From Pelobacter propionicus DSM 2379 (GTDB lineage Bacteria; Desulfobacterota; Desulfuromonadia; Geobacterales; Pseudopelobacteraceae), in contig NC_008609.1 in NCBI RefSeq assembly GCF_000015045.1, forward strand, positions 2,551,501 to 2,615,500: 64,000 nt of DNA, given 5' to 3'. Below are positions 28,281 through 36,948 of this stretch, one piece after another. Under the pieces are notes generated by a model. It had not been told where the DNA came from. It saw nothing but the letters and a program-made list of their open reading frames with translations, and did no database searches. The number at the start of each line of letters is the position of its first letter. The first letter of the stretch is position 1. The translations under genes and the position numbers were made by a program.

Positions 28281-29474
28281 ATGGCAGGATTATCGGCAGC
28301 AGTTGATTTGCAGCTCTTTGACAAACCGAAAAACGAGGGACGCATCGCCAAGAAGAGCGGTTCGAAAAAGCTCTACCTTGATTTCCATTATCATGGCGTT
28401 CGCATCGAGAAGAGCACCGGCCTCGATGACACCTTGGCAAACCGCCACAAGGCAGAGGCCATGCTGGAAAAAATTCTTGAGATGAAACGGGAAGGAACAC
28501 TTGAGTTTGCCAGGCTCTTTCCCGGCGCCAGCGAGTCGGAGAAGGAATTTCACACCCGGCTGGAAAAGGGGGAGTACTCCCCTACCCCGAAGGCGGTCAC
28601 GTTCAAGGCGTACGTTGCGAAATGGTACGCAACGCTCTGGGTAAACTATCCATCTGCGACGAAAAAGAAGGACTTCCAATCAGTGATCGATTACTGGCTG
28701 TTACCGTTCTTCGGTGACATGACCTTCCACCACATCACCGGTGTGACGTTGCAGGAGTTCATAGCCACCTTGAATCACCGGGAGGGGAAAAAAGTCGGGC
28801 AGCCCTTGGCCCGGTCAACCATGGTGAACATCCTCCAGATTTTCAGGACGATCTGGACCGATGCGGTGGTTGCGCATCGCTGGATGATCTTCGATCCCAT
28901 GATGGCCATCAAAAAGCATCTCCCCAAGAAGGGGAAAAAGAAGGTGGAGGTCTTCCGCTTCCATGAGTGGCAGGAGCTTCTCGCCGGCATGGATGCCAAT
29001 TACCGGCCGGTGGCGAAACTGATGGTCCTGACCGGGCTCATGGCGAGCGAGATAGCCGCTCTCAAGCCACGGCACATCCGGGATGGCCATCTGTACATCG
29101 AAGAGTCGATTGTCAGGAAGGTCGAAAAGGATGACTTGAAAACCAGTTACCGGGAAAGGAGGATTCCCATAACCGGGGCAATCGGTGAGATCCTCGACCA
29201 TGCCCTAAAAACGGCCCGGAGAGGATATCTTTTTACCATGGAGAACGGCAGTAACTTCTCGGCAGAGCTGTTTCAAAGACGGGTATGGGTCCCGGCCATG
29301 AAAGTGTCAGGAGTTTCTTACCGCAAGCCCTACTCCACCCGGCACACCTTTGCTGCTTGGGCCTTGGCTATCGACTGCGATCGGAACCGTCTTGTTGCTT
29401 TGATGGGACACGCAAGCAAGCAGATGTCAGGAGGCGCTGGCTTTGGCACTGTGGGCAAAGGATGCGGGATATAG
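28281..29474 (+). pseudogene. Tyrosine integrase truncated by the Mu-like element
   Basis: 397 codons remain. An N-terminal Arm-like DNA-binding part (KKLYLDFHYHGVRIEKSTGL) is followed by a core-binding domain (TFKAYVAKWYATLWVNYP) and a catalytic domain. The box I arginine is replaced (TGLMASEIAALK), as I recall in some relatives. SYRERRIPIT and YSTRHTFAAWAL with histidine and arginine are intact, and MGHASKQ is the last shared block. At 29425 the frame enters the Mu-like left end and finishes with unrelated SGGAGFGTVGKGCGI, so the active tyrosine is lost. It points toward tRNA-Gly, whose 3' end is the likely integration site of the island. Confidence 0.8.
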
Positions 29475-29626
29475 GCTATCGAGAGGGGATATATCGGGAA
29501 GGCCTTTGTTTGCGGGCGTTCGCGGAGACTCGTAGTCGAAGAACGAAACATTGACGATTTTTTGACGAGGCGGTCTGTTTGGCACAGAATCGGGGGATTC
29601 AAGGAGACGCGGCGGTCTGTTTGACT
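29425..29626 (+). promoter_or_regulatory. Left end with three transposase-binding sites (L1-L3)
   Basis: L1 29433-29448 GGCGCTGGCTTTGGCA, L2 29569-29584 GGCGGTCTGTTTGGCA, L3 29611-29626 GGCGGTCTGTTTGACT. All have the same direction. A gap of about 120 bases lies between L1 and L2, as in Mu, where HU bends the spacer. Confidence 0.75.
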
Positions 29627-29631
29627 CTAAA

Positions 29632-29871
29632 TTATTTCTTAGGCAACCGGATGACGACACCCGCGATCTTGTCCAGGTCACGCCCCCCGAGCTGCTTGGT
29701 GGAGGTGATCCGCTTGCCAAGTTTTTCATGCACAAAATTATACACAAAATTATAGAATTGGTCTTTATTCCACCCAAACGTATTCAGCGAGGTGTGATTT
29801 TTAGTGTGCCGGGGGTTGTGCCAGGCGGTATTTATGTCGCGGGTAAGTGTTTTTAGTTTTAGAAGTTTAGG
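29632..29871 (-). pseudogene. C-terminal fragment of an unrecognised protein
   Basis: An open frame without any ATG, GTG or TTG start encodes SLNTFGWNKDQFYNFVYNF, VHEKLGKRITSTKQLGGRD and LDKIAGVVIRLPKK before TAA. The composition is protein-like, but the family was not recognised. It lies inside the element between L3 and the repressor, in the repressor's direction, and appears to be a remnant. Confidence 0.45.
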
Positions 29872-29885
29872 TTACATACAGTTTA

Positions 29886-30491
29886 TTACATCTCAATTTT
29901 GTTGTGAAAAGCGTTTTCAGTAACCAAGCCCATAATGTGAGATAGTATATTGTACATATTGTCTAGGTTTAAGTCACTCAAAGTCCCTATAACGGTTTTT
30001 TCCATTACACATAGCAATCTAATAAACTTTTTTATTTCCTCGGTATCAACTTTAAACTTACCAGTTTCAGGTATTATTTCTTTAGAAAAAGCAAGGTACG
30101 TTATTAATACTATAATTATTTTTTCTTCCTTGGCTGGTCTAAGCTCTAAATCCTTGATGTACTCGTGTGTCGTTTTAACAATAGCCCTGTATAATTCCAC
30201 GCTATTTATTTTTTCTAAAATATTACAAGTATCTTTATTGAGATTATTATTCCTCTGAGTATCAGACAATACTCCTCCCCTCCTCATTTCCCCTTCACCA
30301 GTAGCAAGCCATTTAATTTCAACATCAGCGGCATCTGCAATGGCTATCAATTTATCAAGCCCCGGAAGCGATGACCCAGACAAATATTTGCGCAAAAGGC
30401 TTTCCGTTAATTCGCACTTTTTGGAAAAAGAATTGGTGGACTGATTACCAATTGCCAACTTCAATCTATCTGAAAAACCGTCTAATTTCAT
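29886..30491 (-). CDS. Phage repressor-like helix-turn-helix protein
   Basis: A 201-residue protein. Residues about 5-60 (FSDRLKLAIGNQSTNSFSKKC, TESLLRKYLSGSSLPGLDKL, WLATGEGEMRRGG) match the N-terminal DNA-binding domain of CI/Cro-type repressors, with the typical linker after the WLATGEG motif. The C-terminal part is helical and lacks a visible S24 protease site. It is divergent from the Ner-like gene across a 140-base control region, as expected for the lysogeny repressor. The gene is clearly AT-richer than the rest of the element. Start at 30491 (GAGG upstream); a longer frame to 30515 is possible. Confidence 0.75.
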   Translation of the reverse strand: MKLDGFSDRLKLAIGNQSTNSFSKKCELTESLLRKYLSGSSLPGLDKLIAIADAADVEIKWLATGEGEMRRGGVLSDTQRNNNLNKDTCNILEKINSVELYRAIVKTTHEYIKDLELRPAKEEKIIIVLITYLAFSKEIIPETGKFKVDTEEIKKFIRLLCVMEKTVIGTLSDLNLDNMYNILSHIMGLVTENAFHNKIEM

Positions 30492-30631
30492 TAACCTCAC
30501 CCCGTAGACCAGCATATAACAAAACCAAAAACCACCCCTAAAAGCAGTTTATTCGCACTTTTTTATTGACTGCTTCGCACTCTGGTGCTAAAAGCGTATT
30601 TATAAGACTGAGCGCGGAAGGAGATTAACAA
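30492..30631. promoter_or_regulatory. Divergent control region between repressor and Ner-like gene
   Basis: AT-rich region with the 13-base direct repeat ATTCGCACTTTTT (about 30549, and again inside the repressor gene at about 30409) and a related TTCGCACT at about 30574. TTGACT (about 30566) and TATTTATAAG (about 30598) are promoter-like for the rightward transcript, but the spacing is not ideal. The repeats are candidate repressor operators. Confidence 0.45.
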
Positions 30632-30835
30632 ATGGCATCTTCCAGGGCAATCAAAATCAAGGTTGCGCTCCTGCAAATGGGCAAAAAGCAGGCGGATATT
30701 GCCAGAGAATTGAATGTGACATCTGGGACTGTCTGCGATGTGATCAATGGCAGAAAAAAAAGTCGCCGTGTCATGGGCTACATCGAAGAACTCATCAAAT
30801 CGGAGAAGAGCCATGTTGAAGCCGCACACCGTTAA
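30632..30835 (+). CDS. Ner-like small helix-turn-helix regulator
   Basis: A 67-residue protein with a central helix-turn-helix (KKQADIARELNVTSGTVCDVINGRKKSRRV). The basic, short form and first position of the rightward operon suit a Ner/Cro-type regulator of early transcription in Mu-like phages. GGAAGGAG lies nine bases before the ATG. Confidence 0.75.
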   Translation: MASSRAIKIKVALLQMGKKQADIARELNVTSGTVCDVINGRKKSRRVMGYIEELIKSEKSHVEAAHR

Positions 30836-30953
30836 GAAGCTGGTAACGATGACGGAAGAATGCTGCCGCTTCCGCTGCGAAAAACCACAAATCGTTGCCA
30901 AACAGAACGCCGAAAAATGTCCTTTAGAAACGTTTTCCAAGGGACATTTCTAA
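30813..30953 (+). CDS. Small cysteine-containing protein (46 residues)
   Basis: It begins inside the end of the Ner-like gene with GGAGAAGAGCC before the ATG. The sequence MTEECCRFRCEKPQIVA contains a CC-x2-C cluster, with another cysteine near the end. No family recognised. The overlap with the upstream gene and a good ribosome site make it plausible, but its 3' end lies in a candidate operator region. Confidence 0.4.
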   Translation: MLKPHTVKKLVTMTEECCRFRCEKPQIVAKQNAEKCPLETFSKGHF

Positions 30954-30982
30954 AGGACAAAAAAAGTCTAAGGGACAAATTT
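30918..30982. promoter_or_regulatory. Operator-like cluster of GGACA motifs upstream of the transposase
   Basis: A 13-bp inverted repeat (TGTCCTTTAGAAA at 30918-30930 and TTTCTAAAGGACA at 30947-30959) is interleaved with AAGGGACA at 30939 and 30970. Four copies of an A-rGGACA unit within 65 bases look like a regulator-binding array. Whether Ner-like or repressor protein binds is unknown. Confidence 0.5.
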
Positions 30983-31012
30983 CAAAACGCTGAAATTACG
31001 AATGGTTACCCA

Positions 31013-33361
31013 ATGAACTACGATGAAGAGCATTATATCGATGTCAAAACTTTGGCAACAGCATGGCTCCCAGCCGATGCAACGACAGATGATCTTGTCA
31101 AAAAAATGGCATTAATAAAAAAAGCTATTCAAAGGGGCAAATTCGAATCCGCACGCCAGGTCACGGCTACCCAGGAGGATGGCCGCCCTTTAGGCCGTGG
31201 CGGCAAAATCTGGCAGATCAACATTGCCGACCCCGCCGTGCCTGTGGCCATCCGAATCAAGTGGTTCGACATCATGCTTGCAGTGCCGGAACAGCCGTCC
31301 CTGCCCGCCGTAGCCGCCGCGAACCTTCCTGTCGTTGCGCCCAAGTCCTTGACCGTTCCGGACACGCTGGAGCTGAACGGCAAACAGGAAAGGATCATCA
31401 CCGCCCGCTTCCAGCTCCTGCTGATGCTCGAAAACAGAGGGCCGGGCAAGAAGGTCATGCAGGCCGCCCGCGAGATAATCGACGCCATCAACGACTGCGC
31501 TGACAAACGACTGGTCAACATCGCCAAGGTGGCCAATGACCGCAAGGGGACAGAGCGCGGCCTGTCGCTGCGCACTCTGATGCGCTGGTGGAATACCTAC
31601 CAGAAAACCGGCAGGAAACAGAACGCCCTTGCGCCGGTCAAGGGGGATCGGATGCCGCGCAACGATCTTGTTGAATGGCTGCGGGATTACGCGCCCGGTA
31701 CCGCCGAACATACGGCCTTGCCGGTCTGCGTTCCAAGCTGGGTGCCGTACTTCCTGGACGAATACCGCCGCCCGCAAAAACCTTCCATGCAGGAGGCGTG
31801 GCGACAGATCAGTCGCACCATGCCGCCGGACATCGCGCGCCCGTCATACGATCAAGTCCGCCGCGTCATGAAGAAAGTGCCGGTCGTCCATAGCGAGAAG
31901 GGCCGCCGGACCGGGGCCGAATACAACAGCCTTCTGGGATACGTGGAGCGTGACGCCTCCGGTTTCGCCCCCATGTCCATCTGCCAGATTGACGGCCACA
32001 GCTTCAAGGCCTACGTGGCGCACCCCGTCACCGGGGCGCACTTCCACCCGGAAATCTGCGGCGTGATCTGCATGACGACAAAGGTTCTCGCCGGTTGGTC
32101 CGCCGGATTGGCCGAGAGCAACCAAACCGTTGGCGATGCCTACCGCCACGCCTGCACCGTCAACGAGAACAAACCCTGGGGCGGCGTTCCCGCCATCCTG
32201 GAAGCAGACCGGGGGGCCGGGAACATGGCCAAGGTGAACAGTGATGACTATATCGGGCTGTTCGCGCGGATCGGCACCACCTTCATCCCGCCGAAGCGAG
32301 GCGGCAATCCCCAGGGCCACGGGGCAATCGAACGGAGCAATCAAACCATCTGGATACGGGCGGCCAAGAGCCTTGTAACCTGCACCACAAAGGACATGGA
32401 TCGGGGCGCCCGGCGCAAGGTGTACGACCGCTTGGAGGCGGACCTGAAAGAGGTCAAAAAAGCCGGAAAACTGGGGATGGTTCCCAAAACCTCGGATTTG
32501 CTCATGTCCTGGCCCGAATTCCTGGAATTCCTGGACCGGGTTGCCCTGGAGTACAACAGCACCCCGCACAAGGCCTTGCAGAAGATCGTTGCCTCGCTGC
32601 CGGACAACCCGGACGGCCCGGCGGTCAGCCGTCACATGTCCCCTTTCGAATGCTGGGCTGATTACGTGGCGCAAGGGTTTGAGCCGGTCCATCCTGATGA
32701 CGTGATGCTGCACAAGCTCTTTGCTCCTCATGCCACCGTTACCGTCAAGCGGCAAAAGTTCACCCTGAACGGCAACAGCTATCACTCCCACGAACTGGAC
32801 GAATACCACGGCCAGCAGGTTGTTGTGTCTTACGACATCAACAATGCGCACACCGTCACCGTGTTCGATGCTGACGAAAACTTCATCTGCGAGGCGCGGT
32901 GGAACGGCAACCGGGTTCATGCCCGTCCGGTGCCGGAAGTGGAACAGGCAACCATGCAGCGACACAGCCGCCGCGTGAAGAACAAGGAAAAGCAGCTCGA
33001 CATGATGAATGCCGAACTCGACCGAAAAACCCTGGAAATCAGGCCGCTGGTCATGGAACTAGACCAGGCAACCATCGATTACGAGGCACGGGAAGAGCAG
33101 AAACGACAGGCGCAGTTGGCCGCCCCCAAGTACTTCAAAGACGAGCATGAGTTTTATAACGATGTCAGGGAACGGCAGCGGGAGGGGCTGGCCTCGGCAT
33201 ACGAAACACAGTGGGCCGATGACAAAGACGCCTCATACACAGGCCGGGGGCATGTAGGGCTGTTCAAGTCAGATCGGTATTGCGAAGGGAGGTTTAAACC
33301 TGAAAACAAGCTGCAACCAATGGAAAAAGCCGCCGGTGCTACCAACACCAGCGGCCTTTGA
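31013..33361 (+). CDS. MuA-like DDE transposase
   Basis: About 782 residues from the ATG at 31013. The N-terminal domain (YIDVKTLATAWLPADATTDD, IKKAIQRGKFESARQV) matches the Mu-type winged-helix DNA-binding domain. Catalytic residues appear at about D327 (CQIDGHSF), D399 (LEADRGAGN) and E440 (GHGAIERSNQTIW). A beta-barrel-like domain and a helical tail (to 33361) follow, as in MuA and its B-protein contact region. It cuts the ends and joins them to target DNA, moving the element by replicative transposition. The frame is open back to 30860, so starts at 30860 or 30917 are possible; they lie before the recognisable domain and cross the operator cluster. Confidence 0.9.
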   Translation: MNYDEEHYIDVKTLATAWLPADATTDDLVKKMALIKKAIQRGKFESARQVTATQEDGRPLGRGGKIWQINIADPAVPVAIRIKWFDIMLAVPEQPSLPAVAAANLPVVAPKSLTVPDTLELNGKQERIITARFQLLLMLENRGPGKKVMQAAREIIDAINDCADKRLVNIAKVANDRKGTERGLSLRTLMRWWNTYQKTGRKQNALAPVKGDRMPRNDLVEWLRDYAPGTAEHTALPVCVPSWVPYFLDEYRRPQKPSMQEAWRQISRTMPPDIARPSYDQVRRVMKKVPVVHSEKGRRTGAEYNSLLGYVERDASGFAPMSICQIDGHSFKAYVAHPVTGAHFHPEICGVICMTTKVLAGWSAGLAESNQTVGDAYRHACTVNENKPWGGVPAILEADRGAGNMAKVNSDDYIGLFARIGTTFIPPKRGGNPQGHGAIERSNQTIWIRAAKSLVTCTTKDMDRGARRKVYDRLEADLKEVKKAGKLGMVPKTSDLLMSWPEFLEFLDRVALEYNSTPHKALQKIVASLPDNPDGPAVSRHMSPFECWADYVAQGFEPVHPDDVMLHKLFAPHATVTVKRQKFTLNGNSYHSHELDEYHGQQVVVSYDINNAHTVTVFDADENFICEARWNGNRVHARPVPEVEQATMQRHSRRVKNKEKQLDMMNAELDRKTLEIRPLVMELDQATIDYEAREEQKRQAQLAAPKYFKDEHEFYNDVRERQREGLASAYETQWADDKDASYTGRGHVGLFKSDRYCEGRFKPENKLQPMEKAAGATNTSGL

Positions 33362-33403
33362 GACACCCCGTGCGATGGGGACATTACCAGGAGGAAAAAT
33401 ACC

Positions 33404-34159
33404 ATGAGACACGTAATGGCAACAACCAAAAACATGCGCAAGTTCATGCAAGCCGTTGACGATCTCCTTTCCCGACCCATGGGAACGGAAGGGATGGGCT
33501 TGCTCTGGGGCGCACCCGGCGAAGGCAAGAGCACGGCGGTTGCCCGTGTGTGCGATCAGTTCAACGGCATCTATGTCCGGGCCGTGGGCTGCTGGACCGT
33601 TACCAGCATGCTGGGCGACCTCTGCCGGGAGCTGGGCGGAGACCGCAAATTGAGGCGGAAGGACATGATTGAGTTCATCGTGTACGAGCTGAAAAAGGAC
33701 AACTGCACCCCGCGTCCCATTTTTATCGACGAGGCTGATTACTGCTTTCGGCAATTTGACATGGTGGACGCCCTGCGGGACATCTACGACCTCTCCGGCT
33801 GCCCGGTGATCATGATCGGCATGGAGGATATCGCCAAAAAAATCAAAACGAATGCCCGAATTGCACGCAGAATCACGCAATGGGTTGAGTTCAAGGGGCT
33901 TGACCTGGAGGACGTGAAAACAGTTGCCCGCGAATGCTGCGAAGTGGAGATAAGCAGTGATTTGGCCATCCACCTGCACAAGGAATGCAACGCCAACATC
34001 GGGCGGGTAATCATCGGCCTGACGAAGATCGAAAAGCAGGCAAAGACAAGCGGTCTGACAGTGATGGATTGCGCCGCCTGGGGGAATAAGCCGCTGTACT
34101 ACGATCAGCCGTCATTCTCGCGACGGAGTAAAAACGGTAGCGGGGAGGAAAACAGGTAA
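33404..34159 (+). CDS. MuB-like AAA ATPase (target capture)
   Basis: A 251-residue ATPase with Walker A GAPGEGKSTAV and Walker B RPIFIDEADY, followed by IGMEDIAKKI and RRITQWVEF typical of the TniB/MuB group. In Mu, the B protein binds target DNA in an ATP-dependent manner and activates the transposase. It lies 42 bases downstream of the transposase with GGAGG before ATG, as in Mu-like phages. The C-terminus ends in a basic, serine-rich stretch. Confidence 0.88.
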   Translation: MRHVMATTKNMRKFMQAVDDLLSRPMGTEGMGLLWGAPGEGKSTAVARVCDQFNGIYVRAVGCWTVTSMLGDLCRELGGDRKLRRKDMIEFIVYELKKDNCTPRPIFIDEADYCFRQFDMVDALRDIYDLSGCPVIMIGMEDIAKKIKTNARIARRITQWVEFKGLDLEDVKTVARECCEVEISSDLAIHLHKECNANIGRVIIGLTKIEKQAKTSGLTVMDCAAWGNKPLYYDQPSFSRRSKNGSGEENR

Positions 34160-34542
34160 TGAGGAATTTCATCGCCCGCCCCTGCATGAGGCAGCGAATA
34201 TGGAGTGCAATGAGGATCATGACCCGCTTCACCATCCCCGACCTGTGCCGGGTGGTGGAAGGCGCTACTACCGCCAACGTGCAAAGCTACGTCAGCAGAC
34301 TGCACAAGGAAGGGTACGTCGGCAAGATTGGCAAGGTGCGCCGGGGCTATGCCGGGGAATACCAGGGCTATCAACTTGTTAAAAACACCGGCCCGACCAT
34401 GCCGGTTCTTTTGAAGGGCCGCCACAAAAAAGAATCTGAAACAGAAAGACAAACCGGGAAAGAAACAGAAGAACAGATTGAAATTCAGACTGTGAGACAA
34501 AACCGGGGGCTATTGCCACGGGAAACGGGAGCCTTGCCATGA
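34159..34542 (+). CDS. Winged-helix-like protein of the early operon
   Basis: A 127-residue protein. Residues 20-75 (MTRFTIPDLCRVVEGATTAN, VQSYVSRLHKEGYVGKIGKV) have the pattern of a winged helix that binds DNA. The C-terminus is rich in Glu, Lys and Gln. The ATG overlaps the previous stop by one base (TAATG). Role unknown; many Mu-like phages carry such small regulators here. Confidence 0.6.
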   Translation: MRNFIARPCMRQRIWSAMRIMTRFTIPDLCRVVEGATTANVQSYVSRLHKEGYVGKIGKVRRGYAGEYQGYQLVKNTGPTMPVLLKGRHKKESETERQTGKETEEQIEIQTVRQNRGLLPRETGALP

Positions 34543-34859
34543 TGACCAGAAAAAAACGGTTGCAGCTCCTTGCGGAAATGTGCCTCAAGCATGGTCAGGC
34601 CGAAGTTGCCCGGCGGATCGGCAAGAGCGACAGTGCCGTGAGTCAGATTCTTTCCGGTGCGTACCAGGCCAACCCGGACGGTATTTTACAAAGGGTTGAA
34701 GAGGTCTTTGGAACAACCCTCGTTGCCTGTCCGGTGCTGGGTAGCATCCTCCTGGGAGTGTGCGCCGAAAAGCGAAAGCTGCCCTTCGCGGCGACGAATC
34801 CGCGCCGGGTTCAACTCTATGCGGCTTGCAAAGACTGCAAGGAAAGGGGGGTACTGTGA
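34539..34859 (+). CDS. Helix-turn-helix protein with C-terminal CxxC
   Basis: A 106-residue protein. RLQLLAEMCLKHGQAEVARRIGKSDSAVSQILSGAY is a Cro-like helix-turn-helix. A C-terminal YAACKDCKERG may bind metal together with upstream cysteines. It starts four bases inside the previous gene (ATGA). Second potential DNA-binding protein in a row. Confidence 0.65.
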   Translation: MMTRKKRLQLLAEMCLKHGQAEVARRIGKSDSAVSQILSGAYQANPDGILQRVEEVFGTTLVACPVLGSILLGVCAEKRKLPFAATNPRRVQLYAACKDCKERGVL

Positions 34860-35251
34860 TGACACCGGAAGAAACAACCAGACAGGCCGGTCTTATCGTG
34901 GCCTCGTTGCAGGGGTTGAGCCAGCGTGAAGCCTTGGCGATACTTGCCCGTGCCATGACAAGCGTTCTTGAACATCATGCGCCGGGACGGGAAGAGTTCG
35001 ACCAGCCATGCCCCACCGTCAACCCCTACCTTCGCCGGAAGCCCTCCGGACAGGTCGGCATCATTGACAGCGACCTGGAGATGAAAGCCTTTCTTCACCG
35101 TCTGGGGGACGAATACCGGACCATCGGCCAAATCCGACAGATGCTTATTACAACGTTCGGCGCGAAGCGCGCGCCGTCTGAAAGTTCAATTCATCGCTAC
35201 CTGCAAAAGATAGCCAGACAGCAGGATGTGAACCAGGAGGGGAGAAAATGA
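34859..35251 (+). CDS. Conserved early-region protein, unknown function
   Basis: A 130-residue protein starting at the ATG of a TGATG junction with the previous gene. The first half is helical (GLIVASLQGLSQREALAILAR). The second half (EMKAFLHRLGDEYRTIGQIRQ, RAPSESSIHRYLQKIARQ) looks like a helix-turn-helix. No family assigned with confidence. Confidence 0.55.
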   Translation: MTPEETTRQAGLIVASLQGLSQREALAILARAMTSVLEHHAPGREEFDQPCPTVNPYLRRKPSGQVGIIDSDLEMKAFLHRLGDEYRTIGQIRQMLITTFGAKRAPSESSIHRYLQKIARQQDVNQEGRK

Positions 35252-35640
35252 ATCTACCGGGAATTGCAAAACATACAGGTTTTACTCACACTCCGCCCGA
35301 AGGTCGCTTCTTGCGCCGTATCTGTGAAAGCGACTGCATGGAGCCGCACATCTATAGCGGTGACGTAGTGGTGATAGACACCGAAGTCCGCAACATAAAC
35401 GAGGGAGTCTTCATGCTCCACTTCGGTGGCTCCGACCAATTCAAACGGTTGCAACCGGTCGGCGACAATGCCGTGAACGTCATCTGCGACAACCCGCACT
35501 ATGGAAACGAGGCCTGCGCATCCGAAGTGTTGAAGCCCTTGATTGTCGGGCGTGTCGTGGCAATAACCCGCATGGAGCGGACCAGCCTTTTCGAAAAGCT
35601 CGTTCACCAGATGCTCAACCATGGGGAGGTGATGGCATGA
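35248..35640 (+). CDS. Stand-alone S24 (LexA/CI-like) peptidase domain
   Basis: A 130-residue protein that corresponds only to the C-terminal protease domain of LexA/CI repressors. The nucleophile serine is in CESDCMEPHI (about residue 28), and GDVVVIDT follows. The base lysine is in FKRLQPVG (about residue 67), and IVGRVVAITR is the usual last strand. There is no DNA-binding domain, and the separate repressor at 29886 lacks an S24 site. It may be a partner-type regulator sensing RecA filaments or a UmuD-like protein (inference). It overlaps the previous gene by four bases. Confidence 0.7.
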   Translation: MNLPGIAKHTGFTHTPPEGRFLRRICESDCMEPHIYSGDVVVIDTEVRNINEGVFMLHFGGSDQFKRLQPVGDNAVNVICDNPHYGNEACASEVLKPLIVGRVVAITRMERTSLFEKLVHQMLNHGEVMA

Positions 35641-35762
35641 AGATCATTCGCGAGTTGATTGACGCTTTGACCAGGCTGGAGACAACTTTGATCCGGCGCA
35701 GGGCGGCGCGACGGGCGACCTGTGCCGCCTGCCGCATGGTGCTGAATGGCTGTCGGGGGTAA
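35637..35762 (+). CDS. Tiny arginine- and cysteine-containing protein (41 residues)
   Basis: Starts at an ATGA overlap with the S24 gene, with GGAGG eight bases upstream. The sequence ends RRAARRATCAACRMVLNGCRG, giving a CxxC pair plus another cysteine. Function unknown. The translational coupling supports it despite its length. Confidence 0.5.
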   Translation: MKIIRELIDALTRLETTLIRRRAARRATCAACRMVLNGCRG

Positions 35763-35883
35763 TTGTAAATGTCCATTAAACCAATGAGCAAAAGCTACTT
35801 AAGGAGCGCCATATTACGGGAGCTTCCGGGGGGTAAGTGTTGGCAAGATAGATCAGCAACCAAGCAGAGAGGAGAGCGAAAAA

Positions 35884-36420
35884 ATGGCACACGCGAAAAG
35901 AACGGCAAGGCCGATAACGGCGGCCCAGATCAAACGGATACACACCCAACTTCACATTCTGGGGGTGTCTGACGAAAACTACCGGGCGGCGCTGGAAAGC
36001 CGTTTCGGTGTCACCACCTGCAAAGACTTGACCCTGGCACAAGCCAAGTCTTTCATTGATGAACTTCAGGAACTGGCGCACAAAACGGACCAGGAGCGAT
36101 ACAGCCGGGAGCGGGCCGCCGCCCGTGCCAGGGCCGAAGCCGGCACGCCGAAGCGCTTTGACGAACTGGACAACCGCCCCGGCATGGCATCGGCGGCGCA
36201 GCTCCGCAAGATCGAGGCAATGTGGACAGACATCAGCGATGTTCCCGACCCGGCGGCCCGTGCCCGCGCCCTGCGGCGCTTCCTTCTGAGGATTGCCAAG
36301 GTCTCCGACCTCCGTTTCTTGGACGATCAGATGGCGGGGTGGGTCATCAATGCCTTGAACGTCATGAAACACCACAAGGAGGGTGGCGGGGAAGAAGCGA
36401 AGCCGAAAAAAGCCCGCTGA
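35884..36420 (+). CDS. gemA: GemA/Gp16-family regulator of Mu-like phages
   Basis: A 178-residue protein. The first 60 residues (TAAQIKRIHTQLHILGVSDE, NYRAALESRFGVTTCKDLTL, AQAKSFIDEL) and the later part (MASAAQLRKIEAMWTDIS, ALRRFLLRIAKVSDLRFLDD) are the diagnostic blocks of the Mu Gp16 (GemA) family. GemA affects host gene expression and DNA topology in Mu. AGGAGAGCG precedes the ATG. It confirms Mu-like ancestry independent of the transposase. Confidence 0.88.
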   Translation: MAHAKRTARPITAAQIKRIHTQLHILGVSDENYRAALESRFGVTTCKDLTLAQAKSFIDELQELAHKTDQERYSRERAAARARAEAGTPKRFDELDNRPGMASAAQLRKIEAMWTDISDVPDPAARARALRRFLLRIAKVSDLRFLDDQMAGWVINALNVMKHHKEGGGEEAKPKKAR

Positions 36421-36589
36421 GGGGTTTGGGGGTATCAAGACGGAGGCGTGTATGGGGTAGCAGCCACGAGGCCTGTGAGCGAAGAGTTAAACGCCAGTTA
36501 AATGCTATTTCGGGGTAAGCAGCTACTGCGCGGGTCAATGATAGGGCTGTGGAAGCAGTTGGATTTAGCATCATCCTTTGGGGGGAAAC

Positions 36590-36853
36590 ATGAGTGAAAA
36601 GGTGAAAGTACGGATACAGACTTCATGTGTCGTGAAATACGACCAAATTGTAGAAATGACTCGTGACGCCTGGGAAAAATTGAAACTTACTCCAGAAAAA
36701 AAGATGGAATGCCAAAGCTTTAGTCCAATATCTGAGCTATTGGACTTGGCAGATGTGCTTGATTGGAGCGATTACGATGAACCTGAATTGACGGTTGTTG
36801 ATGACTACGGTAAGCCACTGCTGCCAATAGACTTCTATTGCCCTGAGAATTGA
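36590..36853 (+). CDS. Hypothetical protein (87 residues)
   Basis: An acidic small protein (SPISELLDLADVLDWSDYDE) without a recognised family. GGGGGGAAAC precedes the ATG at 36590. The region between gemA and this gene (170 bases) contains nothing recognisable. Base use is AT-richer than gemA. Confidence 0.5.
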   Translation: MSEKVKVRIQTSCVVKYDQIVEMTRDAWEKLKLTPEKKMECQSFSPISELLDLADVLDWSDYDEPELTVVDDYGKPLLPIDFYCPEN

Positions 36854-36948
36854 TTGTTAGGTGGAGCAACAAGGGCGGGGTAGATGCCTCGCCCTTTTCT
36901 ATATCCGGGGGGACTCCGGAGAAGATCGAAAGTGGAGGAATGAACAGC

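Noticed and set aside
35769-35972. A 67-codon frame overlapping the start of gemA
   Set aside because: It overlaps the strongly supported gemA start and its ribosome site and has no recognisable features.
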